This document shows positions 51,843-62,200 of a stretch of 64,000 bases of DNA, piece by piece; position 1 is the first letter of the stretch; every line of letters begins with the position of its first letter. This DNA comes from Pollutimonas thiosulfatoxidans (GTDB lineage: Bacteria; Pseudomonadota; Gammaproteobacteria; Burkholderiales; Burkholderiaceae_B): positions 3,286,001-3,350,000 of the forward strand of contig NZ_CP022987.1 of NCBI RefSeq assembly GCF_004022565.1, read 5' to 3'. The notes beneath the pieces are model-generated. The model searched no databases. It was not told the DNA's origin and was given only the letters and a program-made list of their open reading frames with translations. The position numbers and the translations under genes were made by a program.

Positions 51843-52514
51843 TTAGTTGCAGCTTAAGGGCGCCTTGGCAGCAAGCTCGTCAATACCGTCCACATCCGCC
51901 TGACGGGTCAAACTGTAGTTCAGCGTCGGCCTGATGTTATCGATCATATTAATGCGCAGCACATTGTCATTAATGAAGGTCAGGTTGGCCTTGCTGGCGT
52001 CATTGGCCATGGACAGCACGATGCGCAGCGGTTCAGTTCCCACAACATTCCAGCAGCCTTGCTGCACGATATTGCTGGCAGTGTCTGGCGTATCCAGCAG
52101 CACGGTGCGCGACCGCCATTCCCCGCCAGGGGCCAAAGTCAGCGTCAGTCGGGTCGCCGAGCAAGCGGCCGTAGCGGCCAGGCACGGAATGGTGCCCAGG
52201 AAAGTCTTGGGCTCGGCCAGTGGCCTGGCCTTGATGACGTTTTCCGACGCTTGGGCAGCGGCGCTGTCGTCGTTGGCCTTTGCGGCCTGCGTGCCGCCGA
52301 AGCCCAGTTGTATTTGCGCTGGCGCGCTGGCTCCTTGTCTGCCTTGCGCTTGCTTGCGCGCATCCGCCTCAGTGCTGTCATGCGGCGCGTCGTAGTAGTT
52401 GTCGGGCCGTTGCGTGGCGCAACCGGCCATAACCAAAGCCAGGGCCACAGCGCCCAGGGGTTTGCAGTAAGAAAGCAAGATAGACGAGGCTGGGCGAGGC
52501 ATGCTGGTTTCCAT
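51843..52514 (-). CDS. Lipoprotein with NlpE-N-like domain
   Basis: A 223-residue protein with a lipoprotein signal (M-A-G-C, Cys32), a low-complexity Ala/Gln stretch and a beta-rich domain from about 100: F-L-G-T-I-P-C then C about ten residues on, with L-T-L-A-P-G-G-E-W. This Cys...Cys/strand pattern resembles the copper-resistance/stress-sensor NlpE N-terminal domain. The rest is unassigned. It is divergent from pilD. Confidence 0.65.
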   Translation of the reverse strand: METSMPRPASSILLSYCKPLGAVALALVMAGCATQRPDNYYDAPHDSTEADARKQAQGRQGASAPAQIQLGFGGTQAAKANDDSAAAQASENVIKARPLAEPKTFLGTIPCLAATAACSATRLTLTLAPGGEWRSRTVLLDTPDTASNIVQQGCWNVVGTEPLRIVLSMANDASKANLTFINDNVLRINMIDNIRPTLNYSLTRQADVDGIDELAAKAPLSCN

Positions 52515-52590
52515 ATAGGACTAGGCTGGGACTTGCATTCTACGCATGAATCGACCCACTCGTAAACGGCTGCCTACTACGGAGACCAAC

Positions 52591-53319
52591 ATGATCGATG
52601 CGTGGCCCAACCTTTTTCCACTTCAGCGCGCCGTATGGGTGGCCGGGCTGCTGGGGGCCATTGCAGGGCTGGGCGTCTACCGGATCGCGCAGGCTTACCG
52701 ACACTTGGCGCTGCAAGCGCCAGAGGTCGATGCCTGTCTGCTGGCGCGTGCTGTCCGTCTTGCATCCGTACGGAGGGGCCGCCCCGGCGCTGCTGTGGCG
52801 TGTTCCCTATTGTCGGCAGGCACGATAGCCCTTGCTGTCGCGTGCCTGGGTACCAGTCTGTATGCCGTGGCGGTTTGTGTGGCCGGATTGATGGCTATGC
52901 TGCTTGCCTGCATAGACACCCATACCGGTTTACTGCCGGACGCCCTCACATTTCCCTTGCTATGGATGGGCTTGGCCCTGTCATGGGCCGGCTACGGCAT
53001 CGTGCTGCAAGAGGCTGTGGCCGGAGCCATCTTGGGCTATGGGCTGTTGTGGTCGCTGCGCTTTGCTTTCCTGCAGGTAGGCGGTCGTGAGGCCTTCGGG
53101 CTGGGCGATGCCAAGTTGCTGGCTGCCCTGGGTGCTTGGGGCGGCTGGCGACCCCTGCCGTTTGTGCTGCTGCTGGCTTGTTTGTTGGGGGCGGCTTATG
53201 CAATGCTTCAACAGCGCTCGCTGCGTCCCCGAGGCGCCTATCCCTTCGGGCCATTCCTTATCGCCGCATCGGCCTGTGCCGTCGTCGGCGGGTCTGAGTT
53301 ACATTCGGGTTTTTGGTAG
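52591..53319 (+). CDS. pilD: Prepilin peptidase, peptidase-only form (PilD-like)
   Basis: A 242-residue polytopic A24 aspartic peptidase. Active-site aspartates are D109 (C-I-D-T) with L-P-D (D117) and D173 in G-L-G-D-A-K-L; F-G-P-F-L closes the family core. The N-terminal cytosolic methyltransferase domain and its two CxxC zinc motifs are absent. ATG 52591 is preceded by GGAG. pilB and pilC, its usual neighbours, are missing, but coaE follows by 12 bases as in pil clusters. Methylation of pilins by this protein is unlikely. Confidence 0.85.
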   Translation: MIDAWPNLFPLQRAVWVAGLLGAIAGLGVYRIAQAYRHLALQAPEVDACLLARAVRLASVRRGRPGAAVACSLLSAGTIALAVACLGTSLYAVAVCVAGLMAMLLACIDTHTGLLPDALTFPLLWMGLALSWAGYGIVLQEAVAGAILGYGLLWSLRFAFLQVGGREAFGLGDAKLLAALGAWGGWRPLPFVLLLACLLGAAYAMLQQRSLRPRGAYPFGPFLIAASACAVVGGSELHSGFW

Positions 53320-53331
53320 GGATGCCGCAAT

Positions 53332-53937
53332 ATGTACAGAATTGGCCTGACGGGTGGAATCGGCTCGGGCAAGAGCCGCGTGGCGGACTTTTTCGCGGAG
53401 TGGGGCGCCGCCGTTATCGATACCGACGTCATTGCACACGAGCTGACCGCGCCCGGCGGGCAAGCCATCGAGCCGATCCGCCGCCAATTTGGTCCGGATG
53501 TCATCAGTCCGACGGGCGCGCTTGACCGTCAAGCCATGCGTGAATTGGTTTTCGAAAGCCCGCAGGCCCGCCATCAGCTCGAAGCAATTATTCATCCTTT
53601 GATCTCTTCGGTTACTCACGCTCGCGCGGCAGTGGCCAAGGGATGTTATCTTGTCTTCGTTGTGCCCTTGCTGGTAGAGTCGGGGCGATGGCGCGACCAG
53701 GTGGACCGGATATGCGTGGTGGACTGCGATCCCGACACCCAGATCAGCCGTGTGCAGGCTCGTAGCGGGCTGACTGAACAAGCTATTACGCGTATCATGT
53801 CAGCACAAGCTTCTCGAGAGGCGCGCCTGGCCGTCGCGGACGATGTCATCTTTAACGGCGCAGGCATTTCGCTTGAAGAACTCGGGCATCGAGCGCGACA
53901 GTTGCACGACTATTGGTGCGCCCAGTCCAAGCAGTAA
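53332..53937 (+). CDS. coaE: Dephospho-CoA kinase
   Basis: A 201-residue P-loop kinase with G-G-I-G-S-G-K-S at 8-15 and I-D-T-D substrate motif near 30-33. It phosphorylates the 3'-hydroxyl of dephospho-CoA, the last step of CoA synthesis. It lies between pilD and zapD, the conserved order in beta- and gammaproteobacteria. Confidence 0.95.
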   Translation: MYRIGLTGGIGSGKSRVADFFAEWGAAVIDTDVIAHELTAPGGQAIEPIRRQFGPDVISPTGALDRQAMRELVFESPQARHQLEAIIHPLISSVTHARAAVAKGCYLVFVVPLLVESGRWRDQVDRICVVDCDPDTQISRVQARSGLTEQAITRIMSAQASREARLAVADDVIFNGAGISLEELGHRARQLHDYWCAQSKQ

Positions 53938-53990
53938 TCCGGTTCGCTCTTCGGCAACGGTACCCGTCATACATAAAGGTTTTTGTTCGC

Positions 53991-54743
53991 GTGATTCTCT
54001 ATGAATATCCATGCAATGAACGCGTAAGGTCCCTGCTCCGGGTCGAGTACCTGTTCGAGCGGCTGTTTTTTTTCGCCAAGGGCACCGATGTCCATCACCA
54101 CCAAGTTTCGGTGGCCACTTTATTCGACCTGCTCGACATCTGCGACCGCAGCGACCTGCGCGGCGCCGTGCTGCAAGATCTCGAACGGCAGCGCGTCGCC
54201 TTAGGGGCGCTGCGCCAGCACCCTGGCGTTGATGCCCACATGCTTGACACCATGCTGGCCGAGATACAAGGCGCTTCGGCCGAACTTGGCGCGCAGGGCC
54301 GCATCGGACAAGAACTGCGCGACAACGAATGGCTGTCCAGTTTACGCGGCCGCATCGCGGTGCCGGGCGGCTCGTCGCAGGTGGACATGCCGTCTTATTA
54401 CTCCTGGCAGATCAAGCCGGCGGAAGTCCGGTCGGGCGACCTGCACCGCTGGATCACTCCCTTCCTGCCGCTGTATAAGGGCTTGGCCCTTATCTTGCGC
54501 TTGCTGCGCGATTCCGGTGACGTCGTCGATCTGGTGGCCAAGCAGGGTGCTTACCAGGAAATGTTGGGCGGCAAGCTGTTCCAGCTGCTGCGCGTGTGGG
54601 TCGATTCCGCACTGAATATCTTCCCCGAAATGAGCGCCAACAAGTATGTGATCTGGGTACGCTTCGCGACGCAAGACTGCGAACTCAAACCCCAGCCAGT
54701 CACATCGGACGTCTCCTTCAAGCTGTCCCGTTGCAATATTTAG
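53991..54743 (+). CDS. zapD: Cell division protein ZapD
   Basis: A 250-residue protein starting V(M)-I-L-Y-E-Y-P-x-N-E-R-V-R, the classical ZapD N-terminus, so GTG 53991 is chosen although the frame is open to 53913. ZapD crosslinks FtsZ filaments. It follows coaE after 53 bases. The gene that normally follows, yacG, is not present downstream. Confidence 0.92.
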   Translation: MILYEYPCNERVRSLLRVEYLFERLFFFAKGTDVHHHQVSVATLFDLLDICDRSDLRGAVLQDLERQRVALGALRQHPGVDAHMLDTMLAEIQGASAELGAQGRIGQELRDNEWLSSLRGRIAVPGGSSQVDMPSYYSWQIKPAEVRSGDLHRWITPFLPLYKGLALILRLLRDSGDVVDLVAKQGAYQEMLGGKLFQLLRVWVDSALNIFPEMSANKYVIWVRFATQDCELKPQPVTSDVSFKLSRCNI

Positions 54744-54869
54744 GGCTCTAAATTAGAGGCTCTTGGGCAATAGTTGTTGCGGGTCATTTCAATTTGGCAT
54801 TTTCCGTATTCGCCCAGGCGTCGATAGGGGAAAATGGCGCCTGTTTAGTTTGAACCCGGAGAGCAGTGC

Positions 54870-56102
54870 ATGTCGGAACCCGCCGCAACTCGTCGCACCC
54901 GCAGATCATGGTTGCCATGGCTGATTCTTGTGTTGGTGTTGGCCGCCGGCGTGTACTGGATATCGAACCGGGATGCCGGCCCAGCAACCGGCGGGACCAA
55001 CCCCTTTGGCGGCCGCACCATGCCGGGCATGACCATACCGGTGCGTGTGGCAACCGCCCAGATTGCGCCCATCGAGCACACACTCAAGGCCATAGGCACG
55101 GTCACCGCATTCAATACCGTGACCGTGCGCAGCAAGGTCGATGGCGAACTGCAGAAAATTGCCTTCCAGGACGGGCAGAAGGTTACAGAGGGCGACCTGC
55201 TGGCGCAGATTGACCCGCGCAGCTATCAGGTGCAACTGGATCAGGCCTTGGGTCAGCAGGCGCAGAACGCGGCCCAGCTCAAGAACGCACAACGCGATCT
55301 GCAGCGCTATCAGTTGCTGTACAAGCAAAATTCCATCGCGAAGCAGCAGGTCGACGCACAGGCCGCCCTGGTGCAGCAGCTTTTGGGGTCGCGCCAAAGC
55401 GATCAGGCTGCGGTCGATAGCGCCAAGCTCGAACTTAGCCATACCCGTATCATCGCGCCCTTGACGGGCCGGCTTGGCCTGCGCAAGGTTGACGAAGGCA
55501 ATATGGTCAATGCTTCCAATACGGATGGCATCGTCACTATTACCCAAACGCAGCCGATATCCGTACGGTTTTCATTGCCTCAGGCCCAACTGCCGGATGT
55601 GTTGGCGCAGCTGCGTGCCGGCACGACGCTCAAGGTAGACCTGTACGATCGCAATGACCTCAAGCAAATCGCCTCGGGCAAGCTCATGGCCATCGACAAT
55701 CAGATCGATGTCGCGACAGGCACTGTCATGCTCAAGGCGCGCTTCAGCAACGAAGACGAATCCCTCTTTCCCAATCAGTTCGTCAATGTGCGTTTGCGAG
55801 TGGGCACGGCAAACGCGCTGGCGGTTCCCACGCTGGCCGTCCAGCAAGGATCCATCGGGCCCTTCGTGTATCGCGTCGACCAGGACAACAAAGTACACAT
55901 CCAGGCGGTACAGACCGGTCGGGTGGACGAGCGCCTGATCGCGATCGAGTCCGGCCTGGAAGATGGGCAACGCGTTGTGACGGAAGGGGTGGACCGCTTA
56001 CGCGAAGGCGCTGTGGTCGAGATCATGACGGCACAGGCCGATGCGGACCAGGCGCCCGTGCTGCCGACAGGCGGCGCGCCCGCCATGGCCCATCCCCATT
56101 AA
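54870..56102 (+). CDS. mdtA: RND efflux periplasmic adaptor (MdtA family)
   Basis: A 410-residue membrane-fusion protein: inner-membrane anchor (about 13-31), lipoyl half-motifs, an alpha hairpin rich in Gln/Ala/Leu (about 110-190), beta-barrel and membrane-proximal domains to about 385. It connects the RND pump to the outer-membrane channel. It starts a tight operon mdtA-mdtB-mdtC-nodT-type factor. No regulator is adjacent. Confidence 0.9.
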   Translation: MSEPAATRRTRRSWLPWLILVLVLAAGVYWISNRDAGPATGGTNPFGGRTMPGMTIPVRVATAQIAPIEHTLKAIGTVTAFNTVTVRSKVDGELQKIAFQDGQKVTEGDLLAQIDPRSYQVQLDQALGQQAQNAAQLKNAQRDLQRYQLLYKQNSIAKQQVDAQAALVQQLLGSRQSDQAAVDSAKLELSHTRIIAPLTGRLGLRKVDEGNMVNASNTDGIVTITQTQPISVRFSLPQAQLPDVLAQLRAGTTLKVDLYDRNDLKQIASGKLMAIDNQIDVATGTVMLKARFSNEDESLFPNQFVNVRLRVGTANALAVPTLAVQQGSIGPFVYRVDQDNKVHIQAVQTGRVDERLIAIESGLEDGQRVVTEGVDRLREGAVVEIMTAQADADQAPVLPTGGAPAMAHPH

Positions 56103-56111
56103 GGTACAGGC

Positions 56112-59100
56112 GTGAATATTTCCCGCCTGTTCATCCTGCGGCCGGTCGCCACGACGCTGGCGATGGTTGCCCTGTTGCTGTCCGGCTTCATGGCGTATAG
56201 GCTGCTGCCGGTGGCCGCGTTGCCGCAGGTGGACTACCCAACCATCCAGGTATCCACCTTGTATCCCGGCGCCAGTCCGGACGTGATGACTGCACTGGTG
56301 ACGTCCCCGCTGGAGCGGCAATTCGGACAGATGCCGGGCTTGACGCAGATGACCTCCTCCAGTTCTGGTGGATCGTCCCTGGTCACCCTGCAGTTCGATC
56401 TGGATCTGCCTCTGGATGTGGCCGAGCAGGAAGTGCAGGCCGCCATCAACGCGGCCTCGTCGCTGTTGCCCAATGATCTGCCCGCGCCGCCCATCTACAA
56501 CAAGGTCAACCCGGCCGATACGGCCGTCATCAGCCTGGCGGTAACGTCGCCCACCTTGCCGCTGCACCAGGTCCGCGACCTGATCGATATCCGCGTTGCA
56601 CAAAAGCTGTCGCAGATCTCCGGCGTGGGCCTGGTCAGTATCGCGGGCGGGCAACGCCCCGCGGTACGCATACAGGCCAATCCGCAAGCCTTGGCCGCCC
56701 ACAATATGACGCTGGCCACCTTGCGCACGGCGATCACAGGCGCCAACGTGAACCAGCCCAAGGGTAATCTGGACGGTCCCGAACGCTCCACCACGATCAA
56801 TGCCAATGATCAACTGCGCTCCATCGAAGACTACGAAAACCTGATCGTTGCCTACGAGAACGGTGCGCCCTTACGCCTGCGCGACGTGGCGAGCGCGCAG
56901 CAGGATGCCGAAAACATCCGCCAGGCCGCATGGATAGGCACAACGCCGGCGATTCTGCTGAACATACAGCGGCAGCCGGGCGCCAACGTCATCGAGGTCG
57001 TGGACCGCGTCAAGACACTGCTGCCGTCCCTGAAGGACGCCCTGCCGGTGGGGGTCGAAGTCAGCGTGGCCGCCGACCGCACACAAACCATACGGGATGC
57101 CGTCAAGCACGTACAGATCGAAATGCTGGTGGCCATCTTCCTGGTGGTGCTGGTGACCTTCTTCTTTCTGCGTAGCTGGACGGCCACCCTCATTCCCAGC
57201 ATTGTCGTGCCGCTGTCGCTGGTGGGCACCTTCGGCATCATGTACTTGGCCGGCTTCAGCCTGAACAACCTGACCCTGATGGCGCTTACCATCGCCACCG
57301 GCTTCGTCGTGGACGATGCCATCGTCATGATCGAGAACATCGCCCGCCATATCGAACGCGGCGAGAGCGCCATGAAAGCGGCCTTGAAGGGCGCCGCGCA
57401 AATCGGGTTCACGTTGATCTCGCTGACCCTATCGCTGATTGCCGTGCTGATCCCTCTGTTGTTCATGAGCGATGTGGTCGGCCGCCTGTTCCGCGAGTTC
57501 GCCATCACCCTGGCGGTCGCCATACTGCTTTCCCTGGCAATTTCTTTGACGCTGACGCCGATGATGTGTGCGCGTCTGCTCAAGCCCGAATCCGAGGCCA
57601 GCTATGGCCGCTTCCAGCGCCAGGCGGGGCGCTGGATGGAGCAGCTGACTGCCTCTTATGATCGCGGCCTGCATTGGGTGCTGGCGCATCAGCGGCTGAC
57701 TTTGCTGGTGGCCTTGGGCACGCTGGTGCTGACAGGTCTGCTTTATGTTGCCGTGCCCAAAGGCTTTTTTCCGCAACAGGATACCGGGCTGATACAGGCG
57801 ATCAGCCAAGGGCCGCAAACCGTTTCCTTCAGCTCCATGGCGCAGCGCCAGCAGCAGGCCGTCGATGTCATTTTGCAAGACCCGGCGGTGTCAGCGGTTA
57901 CATCATTTATAGGCATAGACGGCACTAATGCCACCTTGAACACGGGGCGCATGCAGATTGCCTTGCATCCGGTCGCCGAGCGCAGCGCGGATGCCCATGC
58001 TGTTATCCAGCGGCTGGACGACAGGCTGGCGCAACTGACTGATATCCGGGTGTTCATGCAGCCGGTACAAGACCTGACCGTCGACGACAAAATCAGCCGG
58101 GCGCAGTACCAGATGACGCTGTCCGATCCGGACCATGGCTTGTTGCTGGACTGGACGCCGCGGCTGGTGTCGGCGCTGCAGCAAGTACCCGAACTGCGCG
58201 ATGTGGTCGACGACTTGCAGGCCGGCGGCCTGCAGACTTCCTTGCTTATTGACCGCGATGCCGCCGCGCGCCTGGGCGTCAGCAACGCGACCATAGACGA
58301 CGCCTTGTATGACGCTTTCGGGCAACGCCTGATTTCCACCATATTTACGCAGTCGACGCAGTATCGCGTCGTGCTGGAGGTGGCGCCGCAATTCCGTCAG
58401 AACCCGCAAGCACTGGCCCAGATCTATGTGCCGACGGCAGACGGCGCCCCCGTGCCCATCAGTAGCCTGGCACGCATTGAAGAGACCAGCTCGCTGTTAT
58501 CTATCGAAAGGCTGGGGCAGTTTCCCGCCACGACGATCTCTTTTAATCTGGCGCCGGGCGTGGCGTTGTCGGATGCTGTCGAGGCGGTACGCAGCGCCCA
58601 GGCCCAGCTTGATATGCCGGCGTCCATGGACTTGCGCTTCCAGGGGGCGGCGCGCGCTTTCCAGGCTTCCTTGTCGAGCACCTTGTGGTTGATGCTGGCG
58701 GCCGTGGCCACCATGTATATCGTGCTGGGCATCCTGTACGAAAGCTACATACACCCCGTCACCATACTGTCGACCTTGCCCTCCGCCGCCATAGGGGCCT
58801 TGCTGGCCTTGCTTCTTACCGGCTCGGACCTGGACATGATAGGCGTCATCGGCATTATTTTGCTGATCGGCATCGTCAAGAAGAACGCCATCATGATGAT
58901 CGACTTCGCGCTGGATGCCGAACGCACGCGCGGGCTGGCGCCGCGGGCCGCGATTCATGAGGCGGCCCTGCTGCGCTTTAGGCCCATATTGATGACCACG
59001 CTGGCGGCACTGTTCAGCGCCATTCCATTGATGCTGGCCACGGGCTCCGGTTCAGAGCTGCGCCAGCCCTTGGGGCTGGTGATGGTCGGCGGCCTGTTGT

Positions 59101-59219
59101 GCAGTCAAGTGCTTACCTTGTTTACCACCCCCGTCATCTATTTGATGTTCGACCGCCTGGGTCGACGAGTGCGCGCAGGCCGACAGACACAAGCGGCGGA
59201 CACGGGGTCCGCGACATGA
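56112..59219 (+). CDS. mdtB: RND efflux pump subunit MdtB-like
   Basis: A 1035-residue 12-helix RND transporter. It begins with an amphipathic start and helix I (F-I-L-R-P-V-A-T-T), has two large periplasmic loops, and keeps the proton-relay acids D401-D402 in G-F-V-V-D-D on helix IV. The start is GTG (56112), 9 bases after mdtA. Family members export drugs, bile salts or novobiocin; substrate here is not known. It overlaps mdtC by 4 bases. Confidence 0.93.
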   Translation: MNISRLFILRPVATTLAMVALLLSGFMAYRLLPVAALPQVDYPTIQVSTLYPGASPDVMTALVTSPLERQFGQMPGLTQMTSSSSGGSSLVTLQFDLDLPLDVAEQEVQAAINAASSLLPNDLPAPPIYNKVNPADTAVISLAVTSPTLPLHQVRDLIDIRVAQKLSQISGVGLVSIAGGQRPAVRIQANPQALAAHNMTLATLRTAITGANVNQPKGNLDGPERSTTINANDQLRSIEDYENLIVAYENGAPLRLRDVASAQQDAENIRQAAWIGTTPAILLNIQRQPGANVIEVVDRVKTLLPSLKDALPVGVEVSVAADRTQTIRDAVKHVQIEMLVAIFLVVLVTFFFLRSWTATLIPSIVVPLSLVGTFGIMYLAGFSLNNLTLMALTIATGFVVDDAIVMIENIARHIERGESAMKAALKGAAQIGFTLISLTLSLIAVLIPLLFMSDVVGRLFREFAITLAVAILLSLAISLTLTPMMCARLLKPESEASYGRFQRQAGRWMEQLTASYDRGLHWVLAHQRLTLLVALGTLVLTGLLYVAVPKGFFPQQDTGLIQAISQGPQTVSFSSMAQRQQQAVDVILQDPAVSAVTSFIGIDGTNATLNTGRMQIALHPVAERSADAHAVIQRLDDRLAQLTDIRVFMQPVQDLTVDDKISRAQYQMTLSDPDHGLLLDWTPRLVSALQQVPELRDVVDDLQAGGLQTSLLIDRDAAARLGVSNATIDDALYDAFGQRLISTIFTQSTQYRVVLEVAPQFRQNPQALAQIYVPTADGAPVPISSLARIEETSSLLSIERLGQFPATTISFNLAPGVALSDAVEAVRSAQAQLDMPASMDLRFQGAARAFQASLSSTLWLMLAAVATMYIVLGILYESYIHPVTILSTLPSAAIGALLALLLTGSDLDMIGVIGIILLIGIVKKNAIMMIDFALDAERTRGLAPRAAIHEAALLRFRPILMTTLAALFSAIPLMLATGSGSELRQPLGLVMVGGLLCSQVLTLFTTPVIYLMFDRLGRRVRAGRQTQAADTGSAT

Positions 59220-62200
59220 GGATGTTCACCCTGTTCATCATGCGCCCTGTGGCCACCACCTTGTTGTGTGTGGCCCTGGTGCTGACGGGCGGGCTGGCCT
59301 ATGTGTTCCTGCCGGTGGCCCCATTGCCGCAGGTCGACTTCCCCATGATCTCGGTTTCAGCCAGTATGGCGGGCGCCAGTCCGGAGACCATGGCGTCCAG
59401 TGTGGCGACCCCGCTGGAGCAATCGCTGGGTTCGATTGCGGGCCTTAGCGAGATGAGTTCGCGCAGCTCTGAAGGCTCGACCCGCATCTCGCTGATGTTC
59501 GACCTGGATCGCGACATCAACAGCGCCGCCCGCGATGTGCAGGCTGCCATCAACGCCTCGCGCAGCATGCTGCCGTCCAGCTTGCGCAGCAATCCCACCT
59601 ACCACAAGGTCAATCCGGCCTCGGCACCCATCATGGTGTTGGCCCTGACATCGCGCACAGCTACGCAGGGTCAGTTATACGACCTGGCGGCCACGGTGCT
59701 GGCTCAAAAGCTGTCGCAAGTGACCGGCGTGGGTGAAGTGGAAGTGGGCGGTAGTTCCTTGCCTGCGATACGCGTCAGCCTGAACCCGCAGGCGCTCAAT
59801 AGCGCCGGTGTGGCGCTGGACGATGTGCGCGCGGCCTTGTCCAGTGCCAACACCATGCGTCCCAACGGCGTGGTCGAGAACGACAGTACTCATTGGCAGA
59901 TCAGCTCGGGCGGCCAACTGACGCGCGCCGAACAATACCGTCCACTGATCGTGGCCTGGCGCGACGGCGGGCCCATACGTCTTAGCGACGTGGCACAGGT
60001 TGAGGATTCGGTCGAGAATGTCTTCAACACAGGCTTCTTCAATGACAGCCAAGCAGTGCTGCTGATCGTGCGGCGCCAGGCCGATGCCAACATCATAGAA
60101 ACCGTGGACGCCATACGGGCGCAGTTTCCCGCATTCCAGGCGATGTTGCCGGCCCATGTCGAGCTGACCGTCGCGCAGGACCGCACGCCCAGCATACGCG
60201 CGTCGCTGCACGAAGCGGAGATCACCCTGATGATTGCCGTCATCCTGGTAGTGCTGGTGGTGTTGGTCTTTCTGCGTAACCTGCGCGCCGCCCTGATCCC
60301 GGCGATCGCCGTGCCGGCATCCTTGATCACCACCTTCAGCCTGATGCTGTGGTTTGGCTATACCTTGAACACCATATCGTTGATGGCGTTGATCGTGGCC
60401 ACAGGCTTTGTGGTTGACGACGCTATTGTGGTGCTTGAGAACATCATGCGGCATATCGAGCGCGGCGTGTCGCCCTTGCGCGCTTCCATACGGGGCGTGC
60501 GCGAGGTGGGCTTCACCGTGTTGGCAATGAGCTTGTCGCTGGTGGCGGTCTTCATCCCCATGCTGTTGATGGGCGGCCTTGTCGGCAGGCTGTTCAAGGA
60601 GTTTGCGGTGACCCTGTCGGTGGCGATACTCGTATCGCTGTTGATCTCTGTGACGCTGACCCCCATGATGTGCGCCCGCCTGCTGCGCCCGGATGCCCAG
60701 GCGTCGCCCCGGCGTTCCGGCATGTTGACCAGCGGCTTTCGGGCCATGGGCGCTTTCTTCTGGCGTGGCTACAAGCGTTCGTTAAGCTGGGCGCTGGCGC
60801 ATGGCCGCTTCATGATGGTGCTGCTGGCCGCCACCATAGGGTTGAATATTTATCTGTATGGCGTGATTCCCAAGGGCTTCTTCCCGCAACAGGATACTGG
60901 CCAGTTGCTGGGTTTCTTCCGGGTGGATCAGGGCACCTCGTTTCATGCAATGAAACCCAAGCTGGATCAGTTTCGCGACACGCTGCTGCAGGACCCTGCC
61001 ATCGAAAGCGTGACCGGTTTCGCGGGAGGGCGGGGCGGCAGCAATTCCAGCTTCATGATGATACAGCTCAAGCCCCTGGAGGAGCGGCAGGTGGGGGCCA
61101 TGGATGTCGTCAATCGCTTGCGCGGCAAGTTCCAGGATGTGCCGGGTGCTCGACTGACCCTGGTTCCGCAACAGGATATCTTTGTGGGCGGACGTCAAGG
61201 GGGCGCCTCGTACGAGTACAGCCTGATGGGCAGCGAGCTGGAAGTGCTTAAAACCTGGCTGCCGCGCGTGCAGCGCGCCATGGCAGGCCTGCCCGAGCTG
61301 GTCGATGTGCAGTCCGACATCGAAGACAAGGGTCGCAGGGTAGAGCTGATCATCGACAGGGATGGCGCCAAGCGCCTGGGCGTCGACATGTCGCTGATAG
61401 CCTCCACGCTGAACAATTCCTTCAGTCAACGCCAGGTCTCGGTCATTTACGGGCCGCTTAACCAGTATCACGTGGTCATGGGCGTGGACGACCGATATGC
61501 GCAGGACGCCGAATCCTTGAAGCAGGTACAGGTCGTGACTGCGGATGGCAACCGGGTGCCCCTGTCAGCCTTCACACGACTGGAGGTGGGTAATGCGCCG
61601 CTAAGTGTGCGGCACAAGGGATTGTTTGCGGCAGAGTCGATTTCGTTCAGTCTGGCGCCGGGGGTTTCACTGGAGCAGGCCACGCAGTCCATTGAAGACG
61701 CCGTCGCGCGTACCGGTCTGCCCACACACCAGTTGCAGGCCGGCTTTGAAGGCACGGCGCAGGCCTTGCAAGAGTCGATGGCGCAGCAACCTTGGCTGAT
61801 ACTGGGGGCCCTGCTGACCATGTACATCGTGCTGGGCATACTGTACGAAAGCTACGTGCATCCCATTACGATACTGTCGACACTGCCGTCGGCCGGCATA
61901 GGCGCACTGCTGGCGCTCTTGATGCTGGGTGAAGAGTTCTCCTTGATCGCGCTGATAGGCGTCTTCCTGCTGATTGGTATCGTCAAGAAAAATGCCATCA
62001 TGATGGTGGACTTCGCCTTGATGGCCGAGCGCCGCGATGGACTCTCGTCCCGCGATGCCATTTACCAGGCTTGCCTGGTGCGCTTCCGGCCCATCATGAT
62101 GACGACGGTATCGGCCCTGTTTGGCGCCCTGCCGCTGGTGTTGGCCTCGGGCCCAGGCGTGGAGATGCGGCGGCCGCTGGGCCTGACCATCGTGGGGGGC

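Noticed and set aside
54744..54770. CTCTAA-A-TTAGAG palindrome after zapD as a terminator
   Set aside because: The loop of one base cannot form and no T-run follows.
54784..54840. Minus-strand stretch whose translation recalls the end of YacG (P-F-S then I-D-A-W-A-N)
   Set aside because: It lacks the zinc cysteines, is too short and lies in the opposite orientation to that expected after zapD; similarity is probably chance.
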